From: Arthrobacter sp. FW305-BF8
Lineage (GTDB): Bacteria; Actinomycetota; Actinomycetes; Actinomycetales; Micrococcaceae
Length of the DNA stretch: 64,000 nt
Assembly: GCF_021789315.1 (NCBI RefSeq)
Contig: NZ_CP084561.1
Span: 4,092,001-4,156,000, forward strand
Direction of reading: 5' to 3'
Shown: one piece after another, positions 25,966-34,735 of the stretch
Layout: every line of letters begins with the position of its first letter
How positions within the stretch are numbered: the stretch's first letter is position 1
Made by a program: the position numbers and the translations under genes
Notes under the pieces: generated by a model
The model's database searches: none
The model's input: only the letters and a program-made list of their open reading frames with translations
Told to the model about the DNA's origin: nothing

Positions 25966-27321
25966 TTACGCCTTTTCTTCCGAAGCGGAGCCGGCCTGCG
26001 CAGCCGACGGGGCCGCGACGGCGGCCGACACCTTGATTTCGCCGCGTGCGGCCTTGCCTGCGATGTCCGTGCGGAACTGGGCGCCTTCCAGCTGAACCAG
26101 CTCCACACCGTCGTACGCCCTTTCCCGGGCCTCCACGAGGTCGGATCCCAGCGCCACCACGGCCAGCACGCGGCCGCCGGCGGAGACCACCTTGCCCTCG
26201 CCGTCGAGCTTGGTTCCGGCGTGGATCACGTGGACACCCTCCAGCTCGTCAACCTTCTTGAGACCACGGATGCGGTCTCCCGTGCGCGGGGTGTCGGGGT
26301 AGTTTTCAGAGGCAACGACGACGGCGACTGCCGTGTCCTTGGACCAGCGCAGCTCTTCTGCCTGGTCCAGTTCGCCCTTGGCGGCTGACAGGAGCAGGGA
26401 ACCCAGGGGCGTCTTGAGCCGTGCGAGCACGGCCTGGGTTTCGGGGTCGCCGAAGCGGACGTTGAATTCGATGACGCGCGTGCCGCGCTTGGTCAGCGCG
26501 AGGCCGACGAACAGCACGCCGACGAACGGGGTGCCGCGGCGGGCCATCTCGTCCACTGTGGGCTGGGCGATGCGGTCGATAACCTCCTGCACAAGGCCGC
26601 CAGGAGCCCAGTCAAGCGGGGTGTACGCCCCCATGCCGCCGGTGTTGGGGCCTTCGTCGTTGTCGTAGATGCGCTTGAAGTCCTGCGCCGGGGACAGTGC
26701 CACCGTGTTGCGGCCGTCGCACAGTACGAACACGGAGACTTCGGGGCCGTCCAGGAACTCCTCGATGACCACTGTTCCGCCGGCGTCGAAGCAGCTCTGG
26801 GCGTGGGCCAGGGCGTCGTCCCGGTTGTTGGTGACCACCACGCCCTTGCCTGCGGCGAGACCGTCGTCCTTGACGACGTAGGGTGCGCCGAAGGTGTCCA
26901 GCGCCGCGGCTGCCTCATCCGCATTCGCGGCCACCAGGGCCATCGCGGTCGGAACGCCGGCTTCGGCCATGACCTGCTTCGCGAAAGCCTTGGAAGCCTC
27001 GAGCTGGGCGGCGTCCTTGCTGGGCCCGAACACCGGGATGCCGGCGTCGCGCACGGCGTCGGACACACCGGCCGCAAGGGGAGCTTCGGGGCCAACCACC
27101 ACGAGGTCGACGTCGAGCCGGGTGGCGAGCGCCGCCACCGCGTCCGGATCGTTCCCGTCGATTGCGTGCGTGGGGACGAGCTTGCTGATGCCCGCGTTGC
27201 CCGGAGCCGCGTGGACTTCGGAAACGTTGGGGTCTGCAAGGAGGGAGCGGACAATGGCGTGTTCGCGGCCGCCGGGGCCAATGACGAGTACCTTCACAGT
27301 CTCCAAGGGTACTTTGTGCAT
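25966..27321 (-). CDS. purD: Phosphoribosylamine-glycine ligase
   Basis: ATP-grasp enzyme making GAR in purine biosynthesis, 451 residues. The N-terminus VLVIGPGGREHAI, then PGNAGI, GPSKDAAQLEASKAFAK, VIEEFLDGPEVSVF and FNVRFGDPETQ are diagnostic. The start is the ATG at 27321, with AGGAG eight bases upstream; an internal GTG at 27297 would give the shorter MKVLVIG start. purC follows after 2 bp. Confidence 0.96.
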   Translation of the reverse strand: MHKVPLETVKVLVIGPGGREHAIVRSLLADPNVSEVHAAPGNAGISKLVPTHAIDGNDPDAVAALATRLDVDLVVVGPEAPLAAGVSDAVRDAGIPVFGPSKDAAQLEASKAFAKQVMAEAGVPTAMALVAANADEAAAALDTFGAPYVVKDDGLAAGKGVVVTNNRDDALAHAQSCFDAGGTVVIEEFLDGPEVSVFVLCDGRNTVALSPAQDFKRIYDNDEGPNTGGMGAYTPLDWAPGGLVQEVIDRIAQPTVDEMARRGTPFVGVLFVGLALTKRGTRVIEFNVRFGDPETQAVLARLKTPLGSLLLSAAKGELDQAEELRWSKDTAVAVVVASENYPDTPRTGDRIRGLKKVDELEGVHVIHAGTKLDGEGKVVSAGGRVLAVVALGSDLVEARERAYDGVELVQLEGAQFRTDIAGKAARGEIKVSAAVAAPSAAQAGSASEEKA

Positions 27322-27415
27322 CGTGCTGGCTCCTAAGCTGTGACCGGCGCCCAGTTGAGGCCGGCAGTTGAGGCCGGCGGACAATCCGTGCAGCCCGCCG
27401 CTACGAACCCATGCC

Positions 27416-28993
27416 ATGAAGAAGCTCATGAGGTGGTTCACGGGACCGGCCGCGCTGGCGGCGCTGGCAGGGGTGGCTGCCGCCGCCGTCGTACTTTCCG
27501 TTGCGGAACTGGCGGGGGCGTTCTTCACCGCCCGCGCCACTCCCCTGTTTGCCCTGGGTTCGACGTTCATCGATTTCACGCCGCCCTGGCTGAAGGACTT
27601 CGCGATTGCGACGTTCGGCACCAATGACAAGGCCGCGCTTTTCGTGGGGATGGGCCTGACAATTTTCGTGCTGGCGTGCGTGCTGGGCGTGGTGGCGTAC
27701 CGGAGATGGGCGCTGGGAGCGGCCGGCGTGCTGTTCATGGGCGCGGTGATCGTGGCCAGCGTGGTGACCCGCGCGGGCGTCAGGCCGCTGGACGCCGTGC
27801 CCTCGCTCGTCGGAACCGTCGCCGGGCTGATCGTGCTGCGGCTGCTGGTGTCGCGGCTGTGGCGCCTGCACGCTTTTCCCGTTTCTCCGGCCGACGTTGC
27901 GGCCAAGGAGCCGGAGCGCCCGGCCACCTCCCGGCGGGCCTTCTTCGCGGCGACCGGCTTCACGGCGGCCGCCGCGGGCATCGCCGCCGCCGGGGGCCGG
28001 CTGCTCAGCGCCGCGCGCAGCAATGTGGCGCAGGCACGGGAGTCCCTCCGGCTGCCGGCGCCTGTCCGGCCCGCAGCCGCGGTGCCCGCCGGCGTGCAGT
28101 CGGCCACGCCCGGCGTGACACCGTGGCTCACGCCGGCCAGGGACTTCTACCGGATCGACACCGCCCTGAGCGTCCCGGAGATCAAGGCGGAGGAGTGGGA
28201 ACTGCGCGTGCACGGGCTCGTGGAGGAGGAGGTCCGGCTCACCTTCCAGGACCTGCTCGACGCCGACCTGATCGAGTCCCATGTGACCCTCACCTGCGTC
28301 TCGAATCCGGTGGGCGGCAACCTCGCCGGCAATGCCAGGTGGCTGGGACTCCCCATCCGCGAGGTGCTCAAACGGGCCAGGCCCACTGCCGGCGCCGACA
28401 TGGTGCTCTCCACCTCGATTGACGGGTTCAGCGCCTCCACGCCGCTGGAGGTCCTGCAGGACGGCCGCGACGCCATGCTTGCCGTCGGCATGAACGGCGA
28501 GCCGCTGCCGCTGGAGCACGGCTATCCCGTGCGCATGGTGGTGCCCGGACTGTACGGGTTCGTGTCCGCCACGAAGTGGGTGGTGGACCTCGAGGTGACG
28601 CGCTTCGCCGACAGCAAGGCCTACTGGACCCAGCGCGGCTGGTCGGACCGCGGCCCCATCAAGACGATGGCCCGGGTGGAGGTGCCCAAGTCATTCGCCG
28701 TGGTGAAGGCCGGGAAGGTGCCCATCGGGGGCACCGCCTGGGCGCAGACCAGGGGCATCACCAAGGTCGAGGTGCAGATCGACGGCGGTGACTGGACGGC
28801 GGCAGTGCTTTCGGAGGAGGCCTCCGTGGATACGTGGCGGCAGTGGTCCTTCGCCTGGGATGCGACGCCCGGTTCCCACTACATCAAGGTGCGGGCAACG
28901 GACGGGACCGGCGAGGTGCAGACGGAGAAGCGCGCCGATCCGGTGCCGGACGGCGCCTCGGGCTGGCAGTCGGTCATGGTCACCGTTGAGTAG
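27416..28993 (+). CDS. Membrane-anchored molybdopterin oxidoreductase (sulfite oxidase family)
   Basis: A 525-residue protein. The N-terminus has four or so membrane helices (to about 155), then a twin-arginine-like TSRRAFF segment and another hydrophobic stretch (about 180-200). The rest is a sulfite-oxidase-type Mo-binding domain with the Mo-ligand Cys in VTLTCVSNPVGG, plus GYPVRMVVPGLYG and a C-terminal dimerisation domain (EVQIDGGDW, WRQWSFAWDA, IKVRATDGTG). The catalytic domain probably lies outside the membrane. Substrate and electron acceptor are not evident. No good ribosome binding site was seen at the chosen ATG. Confidence 0.88.
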   Translation: MKKLMRWFTGPAALAALAGVAAAAVVLSVAELAGAFFTARATPLFALGSTFIDFTPPWLKDFAIATFGTNDKAALFVGMGLTIFVLACVLGVVAYRRWALGAAGVLFMGAVIVASVVTRAGVRPLDAVPSLVGTVAGLIVLRLLVSRLWRLHAFPVSPADVAAKEPERPATSRRAFFAATGFTAAAAGIAAAGGRLLSAARSNVAQARESLRLPAPVRPAAAVPAGVQSATPGVTPWLTPARDFYRIDTALSVPEIKAEEWELRVHGLVEEEVRLTFQDLLDADLIESHVTLTCVSNPVGGNLAGNARWLGLPIREVLKRARPTAGADMVLSTSIDGFSASTPLEVLQDGRDAMLAVGMNGEPLPLEHGYPVRMVVPGLYGFVSATKWVVDLEVTRFADSKAYWTQRGWSDRGPIKTMARVEVPKSFAVVKAGKVPIGGTAWAQTRGITKVEVQIDGGDWTAAVLSEEASVDTWRQWSFAWDATPGSHYIKVRATDGTGEVQTEKRADPVPDGASGWQSVMVTVE

Positions 28994-29017
28994 GCTGCGG
29001 CACCATAGACTGGGCCC

Positions 29018-30034
29018 ATGGCCCTAACTTCGCACGCAACGTTCACTGTGGATTCCGCCGTCGAACTCGCCGTGGTTGAACGAAGCGGATTCGTGGAGTC
29101 CCGCCATATCGGGGCGGCCGTGGTGCTCGCCGCGGACGGCCACGTTGTCACCCAGCTGGGCGACATCTCCACCCCCATCCTGGCCAGGTCCACGCTCAAG
29201 CCCCTGCAGGCGCTGGCGGCCATGCAGTCCGGGGTTCCGCTCCGCGGCGCCCAAGTGGCCCTCGCCTGCGCCAGCCACACAGGATCGCTCGACCACATGG
29301 ACGTCGTCGAAGGCATGCTCAAGGCCGCGGGTGTCAAGGAGGACCAGTTGCAGTGCCCTGCCGCCTGGCCGCAGGACGAGACGGCACGCACCTGGCTGAC
29401 CCAGTCTGAGCGGGGCAAGTCCCGGCTGGCCTTCAACTGCTCGGGGAAGCACGCGGCCTTCCTGTGGGCCTGCACCGAAAACGGCTGGGACACGCACAGC
29501 TACCTGGAACCCAACCATCCGCTGCAGCAGCGCATCCGCACGGTGATCGAGGAGTATTCCGGCGAACAGATCGCGCACCTGGGCATCGACGGCTGCGGCG
29601 CGCCGGTGGCGGCCATCTCGCTGACCGGCCTGGCCCGCGCCTACTCCCTGCTTGCCAAGGCCCCATCCGACAAATCCGCCAACGCCCGCGCGGCCACCAT
29701 TGCCACCTCCATGCTGGATTACCCGTGGGCGGTCCAGGGCAGGGGCGAGGCCAACACGATCGTGATGGAGGAGCTGGACGTCATCGCCAAGATCGGGGCC
29801 GAGGGCGTCCTGGTCATGGCCACGTCCCAAGGGGTCGCCGTGGCCCTCAAGATGCTCGACGGCAACCTGCGGGCCACCTCGCTGGTGGGGCTGACGCTGC
29901 TGGCCGCCTGCGGAGCCGTCGACATCCCTGGCGTGTCCAGCGTGCTCGAGAAGGTGGTGGAGCCGGTCCTCGGCGGGGGCCGTCCCGTGGGCAAGATCCG
30001 CCTCGGCCACGCCGTCTCGGCCCTGCTGGACTAA
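29018..30034 (+). CDS. Asparaginase (Rhizobium-type, PF06089)
   Basis: A 338-residue member of the asparaginase II family unrelated to E. coli AnsA/B. Recognisable segments are FVESRHIGAAVVL, ARSTLKPLQALA, ALACASHTGSLDHMDVV, FNCSGKHAAFLWAC and GIDGCGAPVAAISLTGLARA. It should hydrolyse L-asparagine to aspartate and ammonia. The SCP-like gene follows after 28 bp. Confidence 0.9.
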   Translation: MALTSHATFTVDSAVELAVVERSGFVESRHIGAAVVLAADGHVVTQLGDISTPILARSTLKPLQALAAMQSGVPLRGAQVALACASHTGSLDHMDVVEGMLKAAGVKEDQLQCPAAWPQDETARTWLTQSERGKSRLAFNCSGKHAAFLWACTENGWDTHSYLEPNHPLQQRIRTVIEEYSGEQIAHLGIDGCGAPVAAISLTGLARAYSLLAKAPSDKSANARAATIATSMLDYPWAVQGRGEANTIVMEELDVIAKIGAEGVLVMATSQGVAVALKMLDGNLRATSLVGLTLLAACGAVDIPGVSSVLEKVVEPVLGGGRPVGKIRLGHAVSALLD

Positions 30035-30062
30035 CGTACTTTTAGCTTTCAAGGAGGCACCG

Positions 30063-30464
30063 GTGGCCGTTGCGCGCCGCAGAATCGACCCGGCCGACGG
30101 CAAAGCGGCCCTGAACGAATGGGCGGCAGGCGCCGTCCCGCCGTCGGACGCTGTCCCAACGCCTACGGCTGCTCCGGCGGTGCCCCGTTCGGTGATCGCG
30201 ACGGCGGTCCGGTACTCGCTCGAGGAGGTCACCGCCCGCGCGCCCGGGAATTCCGTGGAGGTGCGGGTGCCGCCGTTCGGCGTCACCCAGTGCGTTGAAG
30301 GCCCGCGGCACACGCGCGGTACTCCCCCGAACGTCATCGAGTGCGACGCCGCCACCTGGCTGGCGATGGTGACCGGACGGCTGAGCTGGGCCGACGCCGT
30401 CAGCGCCGGACGCGTGGCCGCCTCCGGCCTGCGCGCGGACCTGTCAGCCCTGCTCCCCCTCTGA
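30063..30464 (+). CDS. Sterol-carrier-like (SCP_3) protein
   Basis: A 133-residue protein of the actinobacterial bacterial-SCP-ortholog family. The core VRVPPFGVTQCVEGPRHTRG, TPPNVIECDAATWLAMVTG and ADAVSAGRVAASGLRADLS is typical. The GTG start is preceded by AAGGAGG. Ligand unknown. It is the last gene of the rightward group with the asparaginase. Confidence 0.85.
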   Translation: MAVARRRIDPADGKAALNEWAAGAVPPSDAVPTPTAAPAVPRSVIATAVRYSLEEVTARAPGNSVEVRVPPFGVTQCVEGPRHTRGTPPNVIECDAATWLAMVTGRLSWADAVSAGRVAASGLRADLSALLPL

Positions 30465-30468
30465 CGCA

Positions 30469-30520
30469 GCAGGACCCCGCCCCAGACCGAACTGCTCAGC
30501 CGGGGGCGGGATCCTGCCTT
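30469..30520 (+). terminator. Hairpin after the SCP-like gene
   Basis: GCAGGACCCCGCCCC (30469-30483) pairs with GGGGCGGGATCCTGC (30503-30517), one mismatch, 19-nt loop. There is no long T-run, so it is probably a weak or Rho-assisted terminator. Confidence 0.55.
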
Positions 30521-30529
30521 CAATCCTCT

Positions 30530-30594
30530 GGAGTTTTTGTCCAGATATCGCGACTTCAGGGGCCTTCAGCGGACGATATCTGCACAAAACCTCC
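30530..30594. repeat. Palindromic repeat family A, copy 1
   Basis: Arms GGAGTTTTTGTCCAGATATC (with one further G) and CGATATCTGCACAAAACCTC (plus C) flank a centre containing CAGGGGCC. It lies between the convergent SCP-like and dctA genes. Three further copies are in the window. Confidence 0.85.
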
Positions 30595-30599
30595 TTACG

Positions 30600-32078
30600 T
30601 TATTCGTGGTTGATGGCGGCGGACGGCCTGCTCATCTGAAACTCCGGCATCTCACCGGGGTTCGGGCCGCCGCGGAACTTGGGCGAAGCCTGCCCGCCCC
30701 CGCTGATCCGCTCGAGTTCCTGCTCCTGGAAGTCCTCCTCCACGCCGAGCATGACCGCCGAATCGTGGTTGGTGATCTCGCCGCGGAATGCCCGCACCAT
30801 GACGCTGCGGTCGAACTGGCCCTCCCACTTGGAGACCACGAAGGTTGCCACGCAGTTGCCCAGCAGGTTGACCACCACGCGCATGGAGTCCATGAGCCGG
30901 TCGGCCCCGAGGAGCAGGGCGACGCCGGCCACCGGGAAGATTCCGAGCGCCGCCGCCGTGGCGGACAGTGCCAGGAAGGACGAGCCGGGAACGCCGGCCA
31001 TGCCCTTGGAGGTCAGCAGCAGGACGCCGAGGGCCGCGAGCTGCTGGCCGAGGTCCAGGTGGTGGCCGAAGGCCTGGGCGAGAAACAGCAGGGAGATGGA
31101 CAGGTAAATCGCTGCACCGTCCAGATTGAACGAGTAGCCCGTCGGAACCACAAGACCGGTGGTGGCCCGGGAGCACCCGGCATTCGTCAGCTTGGTCATG
31201 ATGCGCGGCATCACAGCTTCCGTGGAGGCGGTGCCCAATGCCAGCAGGAATTCCTCGCGGGTGTACTTGAGGAACTGCCACAGCGGAACCCGGGCGAAGC
31301 TCCAGGCCACGACGAACAGGAGCCCGATGAAGATAACAGCCGCGCCGTAGCAGGCGGCAATCAGCATGGCGTAGGTGCCGAGGGTGTCCAGCCCGTACTG
31401 GCCGATGATGAAGGCCATCGCACCGAAAGCACCAATTGGCGCGACCTTCATGATCCAGGACATGATCTTGAAAACGAGTTCCAGGACCGTCTCCATGAGG
31501 CTGACCACCGGCAGGCAACGCTCGCGGCCGATGACGACGATGGCGGCGCCGAAGAACACGGAGAAGAACAGGACCTGCAGCAGGCTGTTGTTCGCGAAGG
31601 CGCCGATGACGCTGGTGGGGATGACGTCCAGGATGAACGCCGCCGCGTCCTTCGGCACGGCGTGGCCGGTCTTGGCGTCGAGGGCCTCCTGCGACAGGGT
31701 GCTCGGATCGATGTTCAGGCCCGCTCCGGGCTGGACGATGTTGCCGACAACCAGGCCGAAGACCAGGGCGAAAAGCGTGGCCGCTGTGAAGTAGAGAAGA
31801 GCCTTGACTCCTACCCTTCCGACCGCCTTGACGTCGCCGACGGCTGAAATTCCCGTAACGATCACGAGGAAGATCAGCGGCGCGATGATCATCTTGATGA
31901 GCTGGATGAAGCCGTCACCGAGCGGCCTCAGTTGAGCGCCTAGGTCCGGCCAGAAATGCCCTATGAGAACACCTGCCACGACGGCGATCAGAATTTGGAA
32001 GAAGAGCGACCTATACAGGGGCTTCTTCTTCGACGGCACCGAACTCGCCTTCAGCGCCGAGGAATCTGGGATCTTCAT
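30600..32078 (-). CDS. dctA: C4-dicarboxylate:cation symporter
   Basis: Sodium- or proton-coupled importer of succinate, fumarate and malate, 492 residues. DAACS family motifs are KMIIAPLIFLVIVTGI, the serine-poor HP1 version LGTASTEAVMPR, PTGYSFNLDG and the HP2 region SKGMAGVPGSSFLAL. The ATG at 32078 gives the usual N-terminus before KKPLYRSLFFQILIAVVAG. The last residues and stop are only a few bases from repeat copy A1. It may feed malate to the malic enzyme encoded in the same window. Confidence 0.94.
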   Translation of the reverse strand: MKIPDSSALKASSVPSKKKPLYRSLFFQILIAVVAGVLIGHFWPDLGAQLRPLGDGFIQLIKMIIAPLIFLVIVTGISAVGDVKAVGRVGVKALLYFTAATLFALVFGLVVGNIVQPGAGLNIDPSTLSQEALDAKTGHAVPKDAAAFILDVIPTSVIGAFANNSLLQVLFFSVFFGAAIVVIGRERCLPVVSLMETVLELVFKIMSWIMKVAPIGAFGAMAFIIGQYGLDTLGTYAMLIAACYGAAVIFIGLLFVVAWSFARVPLWQFLKYTREEFLLALGTASTEAVMPRIMTKLTNAGCSRATTGLVVPTGYSFNLDGAAIYLSISLLFLAQAFGHHLDLGQQLAALGVLLLTSKGMAGVPGSSFLALSATAAALGIFPVAGVALLLGADRLMDSMRVVVNLLGNCVATFVVSKWEGQFDRSVMVRAFRGEITNHDSAVMLGVEEDFQEQELERISGGGQASPKFRGGPNPGEMPEFQMSRPSAAINHE

Positions 32079-32205
32079 TGATCTGTACCTATCAATTGGG
32101 AACTGCCCCGGATCGGGGTCTGTCTCCAACGTAACCCCGGTCACACTATTCCGCAAGAGGAAATTCAGTTTTCACGATGCGGAACTCGTAGGACCGGTGA
32201 CAATC

Positions 32206-32268
32206 GGGTTTTTGTCCACTTGTTGGGGCTTGGAGCCCCTTCAGCGGGCGTTATCTGGAAAAAACTCT
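32206..32268. repeat. Palindromic repeat family A, copy 2
   Basis: GGGTTTTTGTCCACTTGTTGG on the left and CGTTATCTGGAAAAAACTCTC on the right. Read in reverse it matches copy 4 (AAGTGGACAAAAACTC end). It abuts the truncated 3' end of the DUF559-type pseudogene. Confidence 0.8.
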
Positions 32269-33020
32269 CACCTTTTCGGGGGCCAGGTGGTGGAGCCCCT
32301 CATATTCGATGCACGTCCGGAACCGCCGGCAACCCAGATCCGTCCAGACCGGCCTGTGCTTGCTTTCAGGCGGCGAATCGACGCCCACGCGCAACAGATC
32401 GAGCGCGAACCGCGCCTTCTGCACCCCGTGGATGCCGTTGGCGCGGTCCACAAACGCCCGTAGTTCGGCCAGCGGCACCATGGCGACTTTGGGCGGACCG
32501 AAGTGCCTCGCGTGTTTACTGACGATTGCGTCGCCGGCCACCACAAGGTCGTCGAGGGGCAGGACCGAGCCGAGGTCCACCCAGGTCCGGGCCACGGACG
32601 TAAGCCTCAGTCCGTCAATCTCAACCAGATCACCCTCGCGGATCTTGAGCCGGTGCCCGGCGATCCCGCGCCGTCGCGGGAGTGACGCGCCGCTTTGCCG
32701 GGAGAGGTGCAAAACCGTCCCGGCTCCCGGAAATGGGGTCCGCTTTTCTTGCCCCAGGGCACCGGTTCGACGACGGCGGTCACCGGCCCGCCGCCGTCGG
32801 GCCTGAACTCCGCCCACGGCGGCAGCGGAACGCCGTGGAGTTCCGCTGCCGTGATCAGGGCTGCGAAGTCGTCCGGATCGAGGGCAGTGTGCGACCGGAC
32901 GAGCGCCGGAAGGTCCGGACCACACGACCTGGGCACCCGAATACCCCGGCTTGGACGGTGCATGTCGCGGGCGAAGAGCCGTCCGGCGGGGACGCCGGTG
33001 ACCATCTGGTCATGCTCCAT
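32269..33020 (-). pseudogene. Broken DUF559/AbiEi-like gene
   Basis: Two reading frames on the minus strand together resemble the actinobacterial HTH-plus-DUF559 endonuclease-fold family. The first (MEHDQMVTG...DPDDFAALITAAELHGVPLPPW) runs from 33020 and loses frame between about 32790 and 32715. The second carries HLSRQSGASLPRRRGIAGHRL, LTSVARTWVDLGSVLPLDDLVVAGDA and SPPESKHRPVW, then the YEGLHHL remnant of the D-x-HH motif. The C-terminal third is missing where the reading runs into repeat copy A2. The gene is flanked by two family A palindromes. At least one frameshift and one deletion make it non-functional; sequencing error cannot explain the truncation. Confidence 0.7.
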
Positions 33021-33076
33021 TGAGGCATCTCGAGGAGGCCTGCTGGACGTTATCCACAGGCGGACCTTCCAGCGGA

Positions 33077-33140
33077 GGAGTTTTTGTACAGATATTCGCC
33101 GCTGAGGGGCCTCTAAGTCGCGATATCTGGACAAAAACTC
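33077..33140. repeat. Palindromic repeat family A, copy 3
   Basis: GGAGTTTTTGTACAGATATTCG and CGCGATATCTGGACAAAAACTC form the arms around GAGGGGCCTC. Inverted relative to copy 1. It sits between the pseudogene and the SDR gene. Confidence 0.85.
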
Positions 33141-33159
33141 GGGAGTCGGGAGGGAAGGG

Positions 33160-33921
33160 TCAGCCGCGGCCTATGAAGGGCATTCCGGCGGCCGTGATCA
33201 CCACCGAGCCCACACTGGCCGACGGCGGCATCCCCGCCATCATCAGCACCGCCCGGGCAGCGTCCTCCACCGGGAACATCGGTTCCACCCTGCGGCTGCC
33301 GTCGGCCTGGAGCGCGCCCGAGCCGACACCGATGGTGTCCATGATTTCCGTGGCGGTGTTGCCGATGTCGATCTGCCCGCAGGTGATGCCGAACTCCCGG
33401 CCGTCCAGCTCGATGCTCTTGGTCAGGCCCGTCATGGCGTGCTTGGTTACGGCGTAGGCCACAGTGCGCGGACGAGGTGAATGCGCGGAGATCGAGCCGT
33501 TGTTGATGATCCGCCCGCCCTGCGGCGACTGCGCCTTCATCGCCCGGACGGCCGCCCCGGCGCACAGCACCGAACCGGTCAGGTTCACGGCGACGGTGGC
33601 CTCCCAGTCCGCAAGGCTGATCTCATCCACGGAAGCCGCCGGCCCGAAGACGCCGGCGTTGTTGAACAGGACATCCACCCGGCCCCAGCGCCGGAGGACA
33701 GCAGCGAACAGGCGTTCGACGTCGTCGGGCACGGTGACATCGCACGGCACCGCAAGCGCCTCCGGATTCCCGTCTGCTGTTTCCAGGAGCTGCTGCTCAC
33801 GGCGGCCGGCCAGCGCCACTCGGTAACCCTCCCCAAGCATCTGCCGGGCAACCGCCCGGCCGATTCCGGAACCGGCGCCGGTGACGACGGCGACCCGCCC
33901 GGAAGTGGGTTGAACGGCCAT
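33160..33921 (-). CDS. SDR family oxidoreductase
   Basis: Classical short-chain dehydrogenase of 253 residues. The cofactor motif TGAGSGIG is at 15-22, NNAG near 90, and the catalytic Ser-Tyr-Lys includes YAVTK. It is the last gene of a leftward group headed by the NCS1 permease and the racemase-like gene, so its substrate may be a hydantoin- or allantoin-related compound; this is context only. Confidence 0.88.
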   Translation of the reverse strand: MAVQPTSGRVAVVTGAGSGIGRAVARQMLGEGYRVALAGRREQQLLETADGNPEALAVPCDVTVPDDVERLFAAVLRRWGRVDVLFNNAGVFGPAASVDEISLADWEATVAVNLTGSVLCAGAAVRAMKAQSPQGGRIINNGSISAHSPRPRTVAYAVTKHAMTGLTKSIELDGREFGITCGQIDIGNTATEIMDTIGVGSGALQADGSRRVEPMFPVEDAARAVLMMAGMPPSASVGSVVITAAGMPFIGRG

Positions 33922-33966
33922 GCTGATTCTCCTGGAGTAGTTGGAACTTTAGGTGGCCATTGGCAT

Positions 33967-34710
33967 CTAGGTGCCGGCCCGAACGGCATCCACCGCCAGC
34001 GGCCAGCCTATGACGGTCTTGGGCCGCGGCGTGGCGTACGTCCGCACCTTGGACGTGGAGAGCTGCATCCGGACCAGGGACTCCGCGATGGTCACCGCGG
34101 CGGCAACGCCGTCCACCACGGGCACTCCGGCGCGCTGCCGGATCTGTTCGTCGAGGCCCGCCATGCCGCCGCAGCCCAGCACGATCACCTCGGCCTTGTC
34201 CTCCCGGACGGCGAGCAACGCCTGGCTGATGATGGCCTCCACTGCCCGCTCCTGCTCCTCCTCGAGCTCCAGCACGGCCATCCCGCTGGCCCGCACGGAA
34301 GCACAGCGGGCGTCGAGGCCGGCCAGCTTCAGTCGGTCCTCGATGAGTGGCACGGCACGGTCCAGGGTGGTGACCACGGAATACTTGTGCCCGAGGAACA
34401 TAGCGGTGCTGGCCGCGGCCTCGGTGATGTCGACGACGGGCACGTCCAGCAGCTCCTGCAGCCCCTCCCTGCCGTGCTCGCCGTAGCCTGCCTGGATGAC
34501 GGCGTCGAAGGGTTCGGGGTAGTTGACCACCCGGTCCATCACGGCGATCGCGGCCAGGTAGCTCTCAAAATTGCCCTCGCAGGAGTCGGCCCCTAAGCGC
34601 GGCGTGATCCCGACGATCTCGGTGCCGGGCGCCGCGATGCTTCGCGCCTGGGCGGCGATGGAGTCTGTCATGGACTGGGTGGTGTTGACGTTCGCGACGA
34701 GTATGCGCAT
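33967..34710 (-). CDS. Asp/Glu/hydantoin racemase family protein lacking one catalytic Cys
   Basis: A 247-residue HyuE-type protein starting MRILVANVNTTQSMT. AGGAGG lies five bases before the ATG. The second catalytic cysteine is present (Cys180 in VLGCGGMAG). At the position of the first (Cys76 in hydantoin racemases, usually AC-x-G) the sequence is IQAGYGEHG, so Gly75 replaces it. One-cysteine members of this superfamily include arylmalonate decarboxylase, so a simple racemase assignment is doubtful. Its gene is next to an NCS1 permease, suggesting action on allantoin, hydantoin or related ureides. Confidence 0.8.
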   Translation of the reverse strand: MRILVANVNTTQSMTDSIAAQARSIAAPGTEIVGITPRLGADSCEGNFESYLAAIAVMDRVVNYPEPFDAVIQAGYGEHGREGLQELLDVPVVDITEAAASTAMFLGHKYSVVTTLDRAVPLIEDRLKLAGLDARCASVRASGMAVLELEEEQERAVEAIISQALLAVREDKAEVIVLGCGGMAGLDEQIRQRAGVPVVDGVAAAVTIAESLVRMQLSTSKVRTYATPRPKTVIGWPLAVDAVRAGT

Positions 34711-34735
34711 AGTGTCCTCCTGGGTGGGGTGGCTC

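Noticed and set aside
27322..28131. N-terminal extension of the purD frame
   Set aside because: It overlaps the Mo-oxidoreductase gene on the other strand and lacks start signals; AGGAG before 27321 marks the purD start.
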